Shown here piece after piece: positions 8,596 to 16,457 of a stretch of DNA of 64,000 nt. This stretch comes from CAWCDJ01 sp963836015 (lineage in GTDB: Bacteria; Acidobacteriota; Terriglobia; Bryobacterales; Bryobacteraceae). The first letter of the stretch is position 1, and every line of letters starts with the position of its first letter. Location of the stretch: positions 1,240,001 to 1,304,000 of the forward strand of contig CAWIIF010000004.1 of assembly GCA_963836015.1 (NCBI GenBank), read 5' to 3'. A model generated the notes under the pieces. It was not told the DNA's origin. It ran no database searches and saw only the letters and a program-made list of their open reading frames with translations. Both the position numbers and the translations under genes were made by a program.

Positions 8596-10391
8596 CGCGT
8601 GATCCCGCAGGCCGAATCGAGTTCGTACACCTTGCCGTTGGCATTCATTCCGAAGAGCCGCAGGTGCATGACGGCGGGGAAGTTCCTGGCAATATCCGAA
8701 GGCATTGAAAAGGTCCCGTTCTGACCTGTGGCGAGCACCCGGTAACCCTGCCGGTCGGCCGACACTTCACCCTTCCACATCCACATCATCCAGCGCGTGG
8801 CCCGCGACTCGTGCGTCATTTTGGCGGCATAGGCGACGGGCTTGGAGAGCGAGAGGTCGCCCGTGGGCTGCTCGATGACGAACGGTACCTTGGGCGTATT
8901 GGCTTCCACTTCCTGCAGCAGGATCTCGCGGGATTCGAGCTTGTACGATTTGTTCATGCTCTCGACGCGGCCTTCGCGCACTACGTGCAGCACCCAGTCG
9001 TGAGAGCGGTCGGGCGGCTCGCCGGTGAAATACTCGCCCGAATACTTCTTGCCTTTGATGGATTCGCCGTCGGCGGGATTGACCCAGTAGATGTCGTATC
9101 CGTGCTTCTCGATATTCAGCTCGACCGGGCCGGGATGCTCGATGTACACCACGTACTCGGTGCCTTCGAGCGCCAGCGCGCGCCCGCCATTCACATCGAA
9201 GTAAGGCTCCAGCTCCCAATGGCGGGTATCGTCGAAGAAATTGAACCAGGCGGTCATGGCCTTGACGCCGGGCGCGTCCAGGCTGTTGCCCGCGTAGGTG
9301 ACGTACTGCCCGTCCATGGTGGCGTTCCACAGCCGGTGCCGGAAGGTAGCGGCGTCCACGGCGCCTTCGCGGCCGAAATCCAGATTCACGAACGGCACGG
9401 GGAAGAGCTGGTGCTCGATGGCGCCTACGGCGTCGTCGGCGGTCTGGTAAGTGACGTAGTTCTGCCAGCCGTCGTCGAGCAGCGGCGAGGAGGTGATGCG
9501 GGCTCCGCTGCTGCGCGGATGTTGATACGGGTCCAGGTCCTTCAGCGCGACGCCGATTTCCTGGAGCAGCGCGCGGCCGTCCGGGTAGTCCTCGAACCGG
9601 TCCACGCCCTGCCATGTGATGTTCATGGGAGCGTAGCGTGCCACCAGGTATCGCACGAACAGCCTCCGCTCGTCGCGCGAGGGGAACAGGCGGGTCAACG
9701 CATCCGGACCGGCAGCCAGCACCAGGTCCGCGGTAAGTCCCTTGTCATTCAGATACCGGATGCGGGCATCGAGTTTTCGAAAGTAGTCGGGGGAGGGGAG
9801 GCCTCCGGAAGCGTAGGCGCCGCCCGCCGTGCCGTTGATCACCAGCCCCCGCAAATGATCGAACTTCTGCGCCGCGCGCGCATCCGCCATGCCGTGGAAA
9901 GCCGTGTCGTCCATGGCGGCGAACTGCATTTCGGCCGCGCCCATCCACAGATGCGGCTGGTCGAGGCCCGTGGCGGAGCGCTCCGTGTAAGCCCAGTGAT
10001 GCACGTTGGCCGGGCGGATAAAGCCGCGCGAGGCGGAAGCGGCCGCGGTGAACGCTCCGGTCTTGTCATTCCATGACGCGACATTGCTGGTGACGTGGTA
10101 GTTCCACTCGCCTGCTTCGGTGGGGGCGAACCGCACCACCAGACGGCCGCCGCCGTCCCAAAAGGCGGGCATCGCCAGGGTGCGGAACTGCGGCGAGCGG
10201 AACTCCACCCGCAGATCGACGTCGCGATAGGGAGCCGGATGACCGGCCGTATCCGGTCCGCTCAATTCGAACACCATGTCGCACGTCGAGTACATGGGAG
10301 TCTGATTGCAGGGGTTCTGAGCCGCCGCGGGCGCCTGTGCGAATGCGCCCGTGGCGGCCGCCAGTAGCGCGGCGGCCGGCTTCCAGGACAT
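8592..10391 (-). CDS. Exported glycosidase-like protein with DUF5060 and collagen-binding-like domain
   Basis: A 599-residue product with a signal peptide ending near residue 20. An N-terminal beta sandwich resembles DUF5060 (about 30-140; PAFWDGGGRLVVRF, APTEAGEWNYHV). A middle part resembles the apiosidase-like TIM barrel of DUF4038 proteins, but divergent. The segment near residues 430-480 (YDIYWVNPADGE, DRSHDWVLHV) resembles the putative collagen-binding domain that closes such proteins; about 90 further residues follow. ATG 10391 is chosen for the signal peptide; the frame upstream is open but has no coding character. It lies between a VTT membrane protein (20 bases upstream) and tsaB (4-base overlap). 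It probably acts on plant or microbial glycans; catalytic residues could not be assigned. Confidence 0.72.
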   Translation of the reverse strand: MSWKPAAALLAAATGAFAQAPAAAQNPCNQTPMYSTCDMVFELSGPDTAGHPAPYRDVDLRVEFRSPQFRTLAMPAFWDGGGRLVVRFAPTEAGEWNYHVTSNVASWNDKTGAFTAAASASRGFIRPANVHHWAYTERSATGLDQPHLWMGAAEMQFAAMDDTAFHGMADARAAQKFDHLRGLVINGTAGGAYASGGLPSPDYFRKLDARIRYLNDKGLTADLVLAAGPDALTRLFPSRDERRLFVRYLVARYAPMNITWQGVDRFEDYPDGRALLQEIGVALKDLDPYQHPRSSGARITSSPLLDDGWQNYVTYQTADDAVGAIEHQLFPVPFVNLDFGREGAVDAATFRHRLWNATMDGQYVTYAGNSLDAPGVKAMTAWFNFFDDTRHWELEPYFDVNGGRALALEGTEYVVYIEHPGPVELNIEKHGYDIYWVNPADGESIKGKKYSGEYFTGEPPDRSHDWVLHVVREGRVESMNKSYKLESREILLQEVEANTPKVPFVIEQPTGDLSLSKPVAYAAKMTHESRATRWMMWMWKGEVSADRQGYRVLATGQNGTFSMPSDIARNFPAVMHLRLFGMNANGKVYELDSACGITR

Positions 10392-10411
10392 ATACCACCA
10401 GTGTAGCCGTG

Positions 10412-11029
10412 CTACGCCGCTCTCCGATACGAGCGGCTCCGCCGGATCCACCCGTAGACCGAGAGCGTGCTCCCGATCACGAACAGTACCAGCAGGGCGA
10501 AGATGGCATCCTGCACCACGGGGCTTTCTCCCCAGTTCAGGATGCGTCTCCCAAACAGCAGGGCCAGCACTCCCAGCACGCTGAAACGGATCATACGCAC
10601 CACGCCGACCACTGCCAGCAGCTTCTTGCGGGGATATTGCAGAGCCGAAGCGGCCATGATGACCGGCGTGAATGGAAAGGGCGGAGGCGCGATCGACGCC
10701 AGGGCGATCGCCCACGCCGCGCTCTTCATCACCTTCTTCCTTACAAAAGCGAGGCGGGACTTGGGCAGGTGCTTCTGGAGGCCCTCCTCGCCGGCCTTGC
10801 GAAAGACCACATCCACCAGCAGGCAGCCGAGAACCGACCCGACGGTCGACATTCCGGCGTAGTAGAGCATCCGCGGGACACTGCGGGCGTGGGCCGTCAG
10901 CGCCACCACGAGCAGATCGTTGCCGAGGGGTGCGAACAGGAACGAGCTGTCCAGAATCCCGAGAACGAGCAGGCCGGCGCCCCCCGACTGCCGGATCAAG
11001 CCAAGCAGAACCTGCGTGAGTTCCTTCAT
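10412..11029 (-). CDS. VTT (DedA/YqaA-type) integral membrane protein
   Basis: A 205-residue protein with about five hydrophobic segments. The proline-rich re-entrant motif (SIAPPPFPFTPVIMAASAL) and the first one (SSFLFAPLGNDLLVV) mark the VTT/DedA superfamily, closest in layout to YqaA. Members are linked to lipid flipping or membrane homeostasis. It is the first gene of a three-gene operon with the glycosidase-like gene and tsaB. Confidence 0.82.
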   Translation of the reverse strand: MKELTQVLLGLIRQSGGAGLLVLGILDSSFLFAPLGNDLLVVALTAHARSVPRMLYYAGMSTVGSVLGCLLVDVVFRKAGEEGLQKHLPKSRLAFVRKKVMKSAAWAIALASIAPPPFPFTPVIMAASALQYPRKKLLAVVGVVRMIRFSVLGVLALLFGRRILNWGESPVVQDAIFALLVLFVIGSTLSVYGWIRRSRSYRRAA

Positions 11030-11152
11030 GTTCGAGGCCCGCTAATTCCGGTACACGCCACGCGCCAAAGCCGGGCGCAAGGTGTGAATTGCGCGAGAAT
11101 CAGTACAGACGGGCCTCCGCGGGCCGGGCGACCATAAAAGCGGGGGGTGAGT

Positions 11153-11377
11153 ATGAGCCCGCACCAGACGTTCGCGAGAATTCCATTACAGGTAGGGAGT
11201 GAACTGCGTATCCGAAACAACGGAGAGATCAGTGTAAGTAATCCGACAATCGAGGCCGAGCCGGCGCTCGACGCAGCCGATGCCGTGCTGGATTACCGCT
11301 TCGACACGCAGACCGGAGAGCACGTACTGAGGCTGGTAAACCCTCTGGCCCGCCGCGGCAGATCGCCCGGGAAGTGA
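11153..11377 (+). CDS. Small hypothetical protein
   Basis: A 74-residue frame in the gap between two minus-strand genes, preceded by a G-rich site (GGGGTGAG) close to ATG 11153; GTG 11147 is an alternative. The C-terminal half (VLDYRFDTQTGEHVLRLVNP) weakly recalls the FlaG fold, which has a DxxTG turn between two strands. No flagellar gene is nearby. It could be an unknown small cytoplasmic protein. It does not mirror any known gene on the other strand, which supports it being real. Confidence 0.5.
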   Translation: MSPHQTFARIPLQVGSELRIRNNGEISVSNPTIEAEPALDAADAVLDYRFDTQTGEHVLRLVNPLARRGRSPGK

Positions 11378-11398
11378 TCCGATGCCGCCGCCGCCGCT

Positions 11399-12349
11399 TC
11401 AGCCGAACCGGTTGATGAATTCGCGCAAGCCATCGAAAGAAATGGCCCACGCGGTCCCTGGGGCATCGTAGCCCTTCAGGTCTACCTGGCGCCGCAGGAA
11501 CGGGGATGGGCCGGTGATCCCGATTTCCGTGTACGCCCTCTCCCCCAGCGCCACGGCGATCCCGATCTGCTTGGTGGCGGCCTCCAGACGAAATGCCGCG
11601 TTGACCGTATCCCCGAGGGCCGTGATGTCGGAGCCGCCGACGATCGCGGTGCCGGTGTTGATTCCCGCGCCGATGCGCAGGGGGGAGGGAAGCGGCATGG
11701 TCCGGCTGATCTCGGCGGTGGCGGCGTCGATATCGATCACGGCTCGCAGGGTGTTGAGCAGGTCGGCCTTCACGCCGCGCGATTCGTCGTGCACCCATAC
11801 CGCCATTACTGCGTCCCCGATATACTTCTGCGCCCAGCTCCCTTTTCGCTGCGCCGCCTGGCCCACTCGCAGAAACCAGGTTCCAATCGTTTGGGAAAGC
11901 AGCTCTTCGGGGACCGACCTGGCCAGCGGCGTGTAGTCCCGTATATCCACGACCAGGATGGTCGCCAGGCTGTGGGTGTGCAGCGCCGTCGTGGGCGCGT
12001 TCCGCGTGTCGGTTCCCGGGTTGGGCGAGGACTGCGACGCGCCCGAAGCGTGGTGGAACAGGAGATGCTGATCGCCGAACACCACGCGGTCCGCATCGTT
12101 CAGAACAACCGGCACGCTGACGCGCCGGTTGTTGACGAACGAACCGTTCCGGCTTCCAAGATCTACCAGCGAAAAATCCCCGGCGTCCCTCCGCTGAATC
12201 AGCGCATGCAGGCGCGATACCGACCGGCTCTCCAGCATCACGGCGCAACCGTCCCCGCGCCCAATGGCCCACGACACGCCATTGACCAACGCGAACTGAC
12301 GTCCGCTCGGTTCGAGGGTCAGGGAGGCTTCCGGATTAGTCGAATTCAC
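11399..12349 (-). CDS. FHA domain - class III adenylate/guanylate cyclase fusion
   Basis: A 316-residue cytoplasmic signalling protein. An FHA phosphothreonine-binding domain covers about residues 20-100 (GR at 30-31, SRLH at 45-48, SRNGSFVNNR at 66-75). A class III nucleotide cyclase domain follows (about 128-305) with metal aspartates D135 (VVDIRDYT) and D179 (YIGDAVMAVW), and a dimer-interface motif ALGDTVNAAFRLE. Likely role: making cAMP or cGMP when the FHA domain binds a phosphoprotein. The Ser/Thr kinase that would provide this is not in the window. Confidence 0.92.
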   Translation of the reverse strand: MNSTNPEASLTLEPSGRQFALVNGVSWAIGRGDGCAVMLESRSVSRLHALIQRRDAGDFSLVDLGSRNGSFVNNRRVSVPVVLNDADRVVFGDQHLLFHHASGASQSSPNPGTDTRNAPTTALHTHSLATILVVDIRDYTPLARSVPEELLSQTIGTWFLRVGQAAQRKGSWAQKYIGDAVMAVWVHDESRGVKADLLNTLRAVIDIDAATAEISRTMPLPSPLRIGAGINTGTAIVGGSDITALGDTVNAAFRLEAATKQIGIAVALGERAYTEIGITGPSPFLRRQVDLKGYDAPGTAWAISFDGLREFINRFG

Positions 12350-12524
12350 TGTTCACCAGAGTAGCAAAACAATTTTTGAGATCTCCGCTTGTATGTAAGA
12401 CCTTTATTATGTGCAGTTAAGAATAAATGTACCTAGTACGCACGGTACGGTAAACCCGTATTATCCCCTAAGATGACCCTTACAATATTCTCAAGAGCGG
12501 CCGATATACCTGCTTGGAGAAGAA
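12350..12524 (+). promoter_or_regulatory. AT-rich divergent promoter with three GTAC boxes
   Basis: A gap between the cyclase gene and the DUF5658-like gene, clearly richer in AT than its surroundings. GTAC occurs at 12429, 12437 and 12445, that is every eight bases, and TATTAT at 12459-12464 could be a -10 box for the plus-strand gene. A purine-rich site (GGAGAAG) precedes ATG 12525. Confidence 0.4.
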
Positions 12525-12812
12525 ATGCCCTTTAGCCAAATGTTCATCTACTTGCAGTTGCTCGACCTGCTCACGACGTTGGTGGGATTCAAGTTGGGGG
12601 CGTCCGAAGCGAGCCCGTTCATCCGTGTGCTGATGCATTTCGGGCCGGTGGTAGGCGTGCTCGCCTCCAAGCTGGTGGCGCTCGGGCTGGGCGCACTTTG
12701 TGTCTACAAGGGAAAGCACCATCTCATCCGGCTCGCCACGTATTGGTACGCGCTCCTGGTGGTCTGGAACCTGATGGTAATGCTGGGAGCTCCGGGCCAT
12801 CCGGTCGGTTAG
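12525..12812 (+). CDS. DUF5658-like small membrane protein
   Basis: A 95-residue protein with about three hydrophobic segments. The opening LQLLDLLTTLVGFKLGASEASPF is the typical DUF5658 pattern, a helix with D-x-x-T followed by E-x-x-P. Members are small integral membrane proteins of unknown role. GGAGAAG lies a few bases before the ATG. It stands alone, convergent with the membrane protein that starts on the other strand. Confidence 0.75.
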   Translation: MPFSQMFIYLQLLDLLTTLVGFKLGASEASPFIRVLMHFGPVVGVLASKLVALGLGALCVYKGKHHLIRLATYWYALLVVWNLMVMLGAPGHPVG

Positions 12813-12830
12813 GACGGCAGCCGGGCCGGA

Positions 12831-14294
12831 TCAGGAAATCGGAAAGAGAGTCTCCACAATCTTCGATGACGTGTTCCCGGTTCGTGCGCCCGCTTTCAAT
12901 TCCTTCATGAACAGCCGGCCGTCGCGATCGACGTCCACCTTGTAGATCGGGAGGTCCCGTCGCTTCACCACGTACAAGCCGGTCTGCATTTCCCAGGATT
13001 CGAGGTAGTTGGAAGCCACGTAGGGATTGCCGAGCTCGGCGCGGATCCGAAACTGTCCGGTAGATGCCTCATAGTTCCCATAACTAAAGCAGCGTTCCAT
13101 GCAAACGCGGTCGATCATGTGGTTGACGGCGTTGATTCGGATCCGTGAGTCTCGGATGGAGCTGACCACCCGCTGCCCCGGGGGCAACTGGGAGACGACG
13201 TCCTCCATTCGATCTTCGAAGGCGTTCAAGGCCCGCTCATCGACATAGACAAAGGCGAAGAAGAGCACGGACACCGCCACGAGGGCCCAGCGCTCCAGGG
13301 TGCGCGGCCGCACCGTGCCCAACATTGCGCACACGCAGATTGCGACCCCCAGCGACATGCGCTCGGCGATGTAGCTGAGGGCATTGAGGAAGCCGGGGAT
13401 CAAGACCGTATTCGGCAGGATCAGGACTACCGCGGCGCTCAGGACGCAAAGCTGAAACGGGATACTTCCGATGACCGCGCGAGGCCCGGAGAGGCGCAGC
13501 AGCCCCAGGAACATGAGGGCCCAGACGGCCAGCAGCCCCATCAGCACGAGGTAATACTTGCTATCGAACACCCACACCTGGTCGAGGCCGGTGGCGAGCC
13601 CGATCTGGATCGGCGACCAGCGAACGAACATCACTCTGCCGATGATCGCTTGGGCCGTAATGAGGACCGTGACGAACATGGAGGTCAACAGGATCCGGTG
13701 GAGGGGCGCAACCCGCCGGGCGATGACGACGTACATCAGCAGTCCCGCGGTCCACAGGACCGGCAGGGCGTGCGCGAGGTAGGCCAGCAGAAAGATGGGC
13801 AGAGCCAGGGCCACGCGGCGCGGTTTCATTTCCCAGATAACCGCCATGGCCCAAAAACACAACCCGAGGCTCAGGTAGAAGTTGAAGAAGCCCATGTGGA
13901 AGACCCAGCCATAGGCCAGCATGGCGATGCAGGGCAGGAGGTGCCAGGGCCGGCGTCCGCTGACCGCCCTCACAAAAGCAAAAGCGCCCCAAGTGAATAT
14001 CAGGACCGCCAGGGAGACGCCGATGCGCTGCGCCGCCTCGGCTCCGACCAGGCGAAACAGGCTGCCGAGAATGAGGTCGAACAGAATGTTGGTGGTCTGG
14101 TTGACGAGGGTCAGCCCCTGGGTTCGGCCGCTTTCAATGAGCTGCGCCAGCCAGGCATTGTAGATGTGGCTCGAGAGGTCGCCGGCCTGAAGCCGCGGCT
14201 GCCAGTAGCACGGCGCCAGCAACAACAGCGAAACGAGGGGAAAGACGTACCGGCTCCGGCCCAATTCCGCAAAGCGTTCTTTCAGCTGCATCAA
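12831..14294 (-). CDS. Polytopic membrane protein, GT-C glycosyltransferase-like
   Basis: A 487-residue protein with about ten membrane segments and a soluble C-terminal part of about 110 residues. The motif GDLSSHIYNAWL in the first external loop, an acidic residue followed by SSH, recalls the catalytic loop of GT-C lipid-sugar transferases, but no subfamily is recognised. Its ATG overlaps the stop of the DUF362 gene by four bases, so it belongs to the transcript that starts at the tad genes. It may modify the pilus or a surface glycan (inference). Confidence 0.65.
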   Translation of the reverse strand: MMQLKERFAELGRSRYVFPLVSLLLLAPCYWQPRLQAGDLSSHIYNAWLAQLIESGRTQGLTLVNQTTNILFDLILGSLFRLVGAEAAQRIGVSLAVLIFTWGAFAFVRAVSGRRPWHLLPCIAMLAYGWVFHMGFFNFYLSLGLCFWAMAVIWEMKPRRVALALPIFLLAYLAHALPVLWTAGLLMYVVIARRVAPLHRILLTSMFVTVLITAQAIIGRVMFVRWSPIQIGLATGLDQVWVFDSKYYLVLMGLLAVWALMFLGLLRLSGPRAVIGSIPFQLCVLSAAVVLILPNTVLIPGFLNALSYIAERMSLGVAICVCAMLGTVRPRTLERWALVAVSVLFFAFVYVDERALNAFEDRMEDVVSQLPPGQRVVSSIRDSRIRINAVNHMIDRVCMERCFSYGNYEASTGQFRIRAELGNPYVASNYLESWEMQTGLYVVKRRDLPIYKVDVDRDGRLFMKELKAGARTGNTSSKIVETLFPIS

Positions 14295-15259
14295 CTCGTC
14301 TCCGTGTGAATATCCGGAAAACCCGGGGGAAGCTCGAACGGGGTCGCGAACGCCGGGATCGATTCGCCGATCTGGCGTATATTGGTCGCGGTGATGTGTG
14401 AGGCCTGGTTGCCCGAAGCCAGGCGCAGATAGCCGATTCGGAACGGGTCGATCCGCATCAGGCGGCAGCAGGTGGCGTCAACGGCCACGGCATCGCGTCC
14501 GGCCACCAGCACTCCGACTTTTTTGGGCGTTCCCTGGATGGGCCCGTTGCCCTCCATCCCGACGATTCCATCCACCAGGGCAAAGGTACGTGGAAATGCG
14601 GAATGCAGGTCGGCGATGCACTCTTCGATGCCCGCCCAATGCAGGGGATTTTTCGGCCAGCCGTAGACTCCGCCGGGGACCGTGCCGAACAGGTTCTTCA
14701 TGGAGAGTGTGACGCCGACCCAGTGATGCGTCTTCATCTTGGGTATCGAAACGAGCAGATCGGCGCCGAGCGCCGTATTCGGCAGATACAGCTTGCTCAG
14801 ACCCGAGAACTGCCTGCCCAGCCGGACTCTCGTGACATCGTCGAGGTTCAGGTCGATGAAAAGGTCTTCGAAACCCGGCACGGTTCGGAAGTAGCCAGCG
14901 GCGTCGGCCAGATCCAGGGTGTTCCTGCGGTGGCCCGGCCCCTCGGCGATGCGGACGCCGGCGGCGCCCATGGAGCGCACCGCCTCGAGGGCGGCATGTA
15001 CCAGCAGCGGGTTGGTGTTGATGCTGCTGTCAGGCTCGAACTCCACCATGTTCGGCTTCAGCACCACGTGGCGGCCCCGGACATCCAGCCGGTGCTCCTC
15101 GAAGATGCGGCGGACGGTCTCATACAGCCGCTGATCGTACGAGGGCGCGCTCACGATCGACACCGCCGAAGGGACGATCCGCACCCTGCGGCTGCATCCC
15201 ACCGCGGCGAGTCCCGCGGCGGAAGCCAGCCACTCGCGCCTGGTGATCCGGTGCGTCAT
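14291..15259 (-). CDS. Tat-exported DUF362 protein
   Basis: A 322-residue product. The N-terminus has a twin-arginine motif (TRREWLAS) and a lipobox-like LAAVGC, so it is probably a Tat-exported lipoprotein. The body matches the DUF362 family (VVLKPNMVEFE, NPLLVHAALEAV, IPKMKTHHWVGVTLSMKNLFG). Homologues are sometimes fused to ferredoxin domains, but none is present here. ATG 15259 is chosen; GTG 15274 in the same frame would overlap the preceding gene. It is tightly packed with both neighbours. Confidence 0.8.
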   Translation of the reverse strand: MTHRITRREWLASAAGLAAVGCSRRVRIVPSAVSIVSAPSYDQRLYETVRRIFEEHRLDVRGRHVVLKPNMVEFEPDSSINTNPLLVHAALEAVRSMGAAGVRIAEGPGHRRNTLDLADAAGYFRTVPGFEDLFIDLNLDDVTRVRLGRQFSGLSKLYLPNTALGADLLVSIPKMKTHHWVGVTLSMKNLFGTVPGGVYGWPKNPLHWAGIEECIADLHSAFPRTFALVDGIVGMEGNGPIQGTPKKVGVLVAGRDAVAVDATCCRLMRIDPFRIGYLRLASGNQASHITATNIRQIGESIPAFATPFELPPGFPDIHTETS

Positions 15260-15264
15260 GGAGC

Positions 15265-16122
15265 TCACGCCCACAACAGCCGGCTTCCGCCCGCGACCGC
15301 GCCGACCAGGATGTCCAGCGATCTCTCCGGCACGGTGCGGTAGGCAATCTCCGCCGGCGGGCAGAACCCTTCCGGCAGTTGCCCGTGTGCCAGCAGGCCC
15401 AGGCGGAGCCAGTTCAAGGCATCAGCCGAGCGGCATTGAGACAGGTACTTTTTTGCCAGCTCCAGGGAAAGATCGATCCGCGAAGATCTCGTGCCCCGCA
15501 GCGCGGCCAGCGCCATGCCGGTGGTTTCCGGATACGGGTTCGTATCGTAGCCGAGCGGGCGCACCCCGCCGTGGTTCCATCCCCCGCTCGCGCACATGCG
15601 ATGAAGAAGGAACTGGCGTCCCCCGGCGATGCGTTCGCGCACTCCGACAGCGCCGCTGCGGCGGGATTCCCCTTCGAGCGCCAGGATCGCGAGGGAAGTC
15701 GGTCCTACCCAGCCGGCCGAGCCCGGCACCCAAGGCCATCCCGCCAACCTCTCCTCCGGCGGGACGGAGAGTCCCAGGAGCCATTCCCGCATTCGGTAAA
15801 GGACGCCCGATTCCTCTCCGATTGTCCCGACCAGCCAGCGGATGGCGCGGGCGTGCGTCCTGGCGCCGAGGCGTTCGGGGGGCAAGAGGGCGGCCAGTGC
15901 GGTCACCCAGATACTTTGATCGACCGCGGCTTGCGGGGGCCAGCCGCCGTCGGGCCGCTGCATACCGGCGATCCAGCGCAGGCCGCGTTCCGCTGGTTCG
16001 TCTTCTCCCGCGGCCAGCAGGGCCATGACCGCGTAAATCGTGGGTTCGGTCCACGATTTACCACGAACGTATGGCCAACCGCCGTCCGCATTCTGCTTGC
16101 CGATGAGTGCCCCTTTGTCCAT
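15265..16122 (-). CDS. Terpene cyclase/prenyltransferase-like alpha-toroid protein
   Basis: A 285-residue protein with repeats of the squalene cyclase/prenyltransferase type: NADGGWPY near the start, MQRPDGGWPP near 54, ASGGWNHGGV near 193. It is far shorter than hopene cyclases (about 630 residues), and no DxDD acid motif is visible, so hopanoid cyclisation is unlikely. Such short toroids occur as binding proteins in exported-protein and modification loci. No clear signal peptide is seen. It follows two tiny membrane peptides and precedes a Tat-exported DUF362 gene in one transcript. Confidence 0.72.
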   Translation of the reverse strand: MDKGALIGKQNADGGWPYVRGKSWTEPTIYAVMALLAAGEDEPAERGLRWIAGMQRPDGGWPPQAAVDQSIWVTALAALLPPERLGARTHARAIRWLVGTIGEESGVLYRMREWLLGLSVPPEERLAGWPWVPGSAGWVGPTSLAILALEGESRRSGAVGVRERIAGGRQFLLHRMCASGGWNHGGVRPLGYDTNPYPETTGMALAALRGTRSSRIDLSLELAKKYLSQCRSADALNWLRLGLLAHGQLPEGFCPPAEIAYRTVPERSLDILVGAVAGGSRLLWA

Positions 16123-16186
16123 GGTGGTCGAGGAGGGCTGGCGAGTTCCGTTCCCGTCTTTTCTGGCCAGCCCGTGTCACACACGA

Positions 16187-16282
16187 TTAACGGACCACCC
16201 GCCGCTTGCGCCGCCGCGACAAGAGCACCATCAGCGTGATTCCGGCGCCCAGCCAGATTGCCCCTTGTATCGCCATGGTCAT
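16187..16282 (-). CDS. 31-residue single-span membrane peptide, paralogue 1
   Basis: A tiny frame with ATG 16282, stop TAA and an ideal AGGAGG at 16289-16294, six bases before the start. The product has one hydrophobic helix (IWLGAGITLMVLL) and a strongly basic tail (SRRRKRRVVR), so the C-terminus should face the cytoplasm. It shares IQ, IWLGAG, and RRRK/RR with the neighbour at 16337-16435. It is too short for default gene callers. Function unknown. The layout of helix plus Arg/Lys tail resembles the C-terminal anchor of exported proteins without the exported part. Confidence 0.68.
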   Translation of the reverse strand: MTMAIQGAIWLGAGITLMVLLSRRRKRRVVR

Positions 16283-16336
16283 CGAAGTCCTCCTTTCCAG
16301 TGATAGGGGCGTCCCCGAAGGTCCGCCCTGTGGTTG

Positions 16337-16435
16337 TCAGCTCTGGGTACGGCGGGTCTTGCGCCGTTTCAGAAAAATGAATAGAACGCCGCCGGCGCCC
16401 AGCCAAATTACGGTTTGAATCAAGGTATCGCTCAT
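16337..16435 (-). CDS. 32-residue single-span membrane peptide, paralogue 2
   Basis: ATG 16435 starts 22 bases after the tadC stop, with AGGAGG at 16447-16452. The product has a short polar N-terminus (MSDTLIQ), one hydrophobic helix (VIWLGAGGVLFIFL) and a basic tail (KRRKTRRTQS). It is similar in length and motif to the peptide at 16187-16282. It lacks the Glu-Tyr motif of Flp pilins and any processing glycine before the helix, so it is not an obvious minor pilin. Its place right after tadC suggests a structural or assembly role in the pilus membrane complex (inference). Confidence 0.68.
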   Translation of the reverse strand: MSDTLIQTVIWLGAGGVLFIFLKRRKTRRTQS

Positions 16436-16457
16436 TGTTCGTTGTGCCTCCTATGTC

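Noticed and set aside
15265..16122. Hopanoid (squalene-hopene) cyclase
   Set aside because: Less than half the normal length and no DxDD catalytic motif; only the repeat fold is shared.
16187..16435. Reading the two tiny peptides as extra Flp pilins
   Set aside because: They lack the Glu-Tyr pair and a processing glycine before the helix, and have a basic C-terminal tail that pilins do not have.
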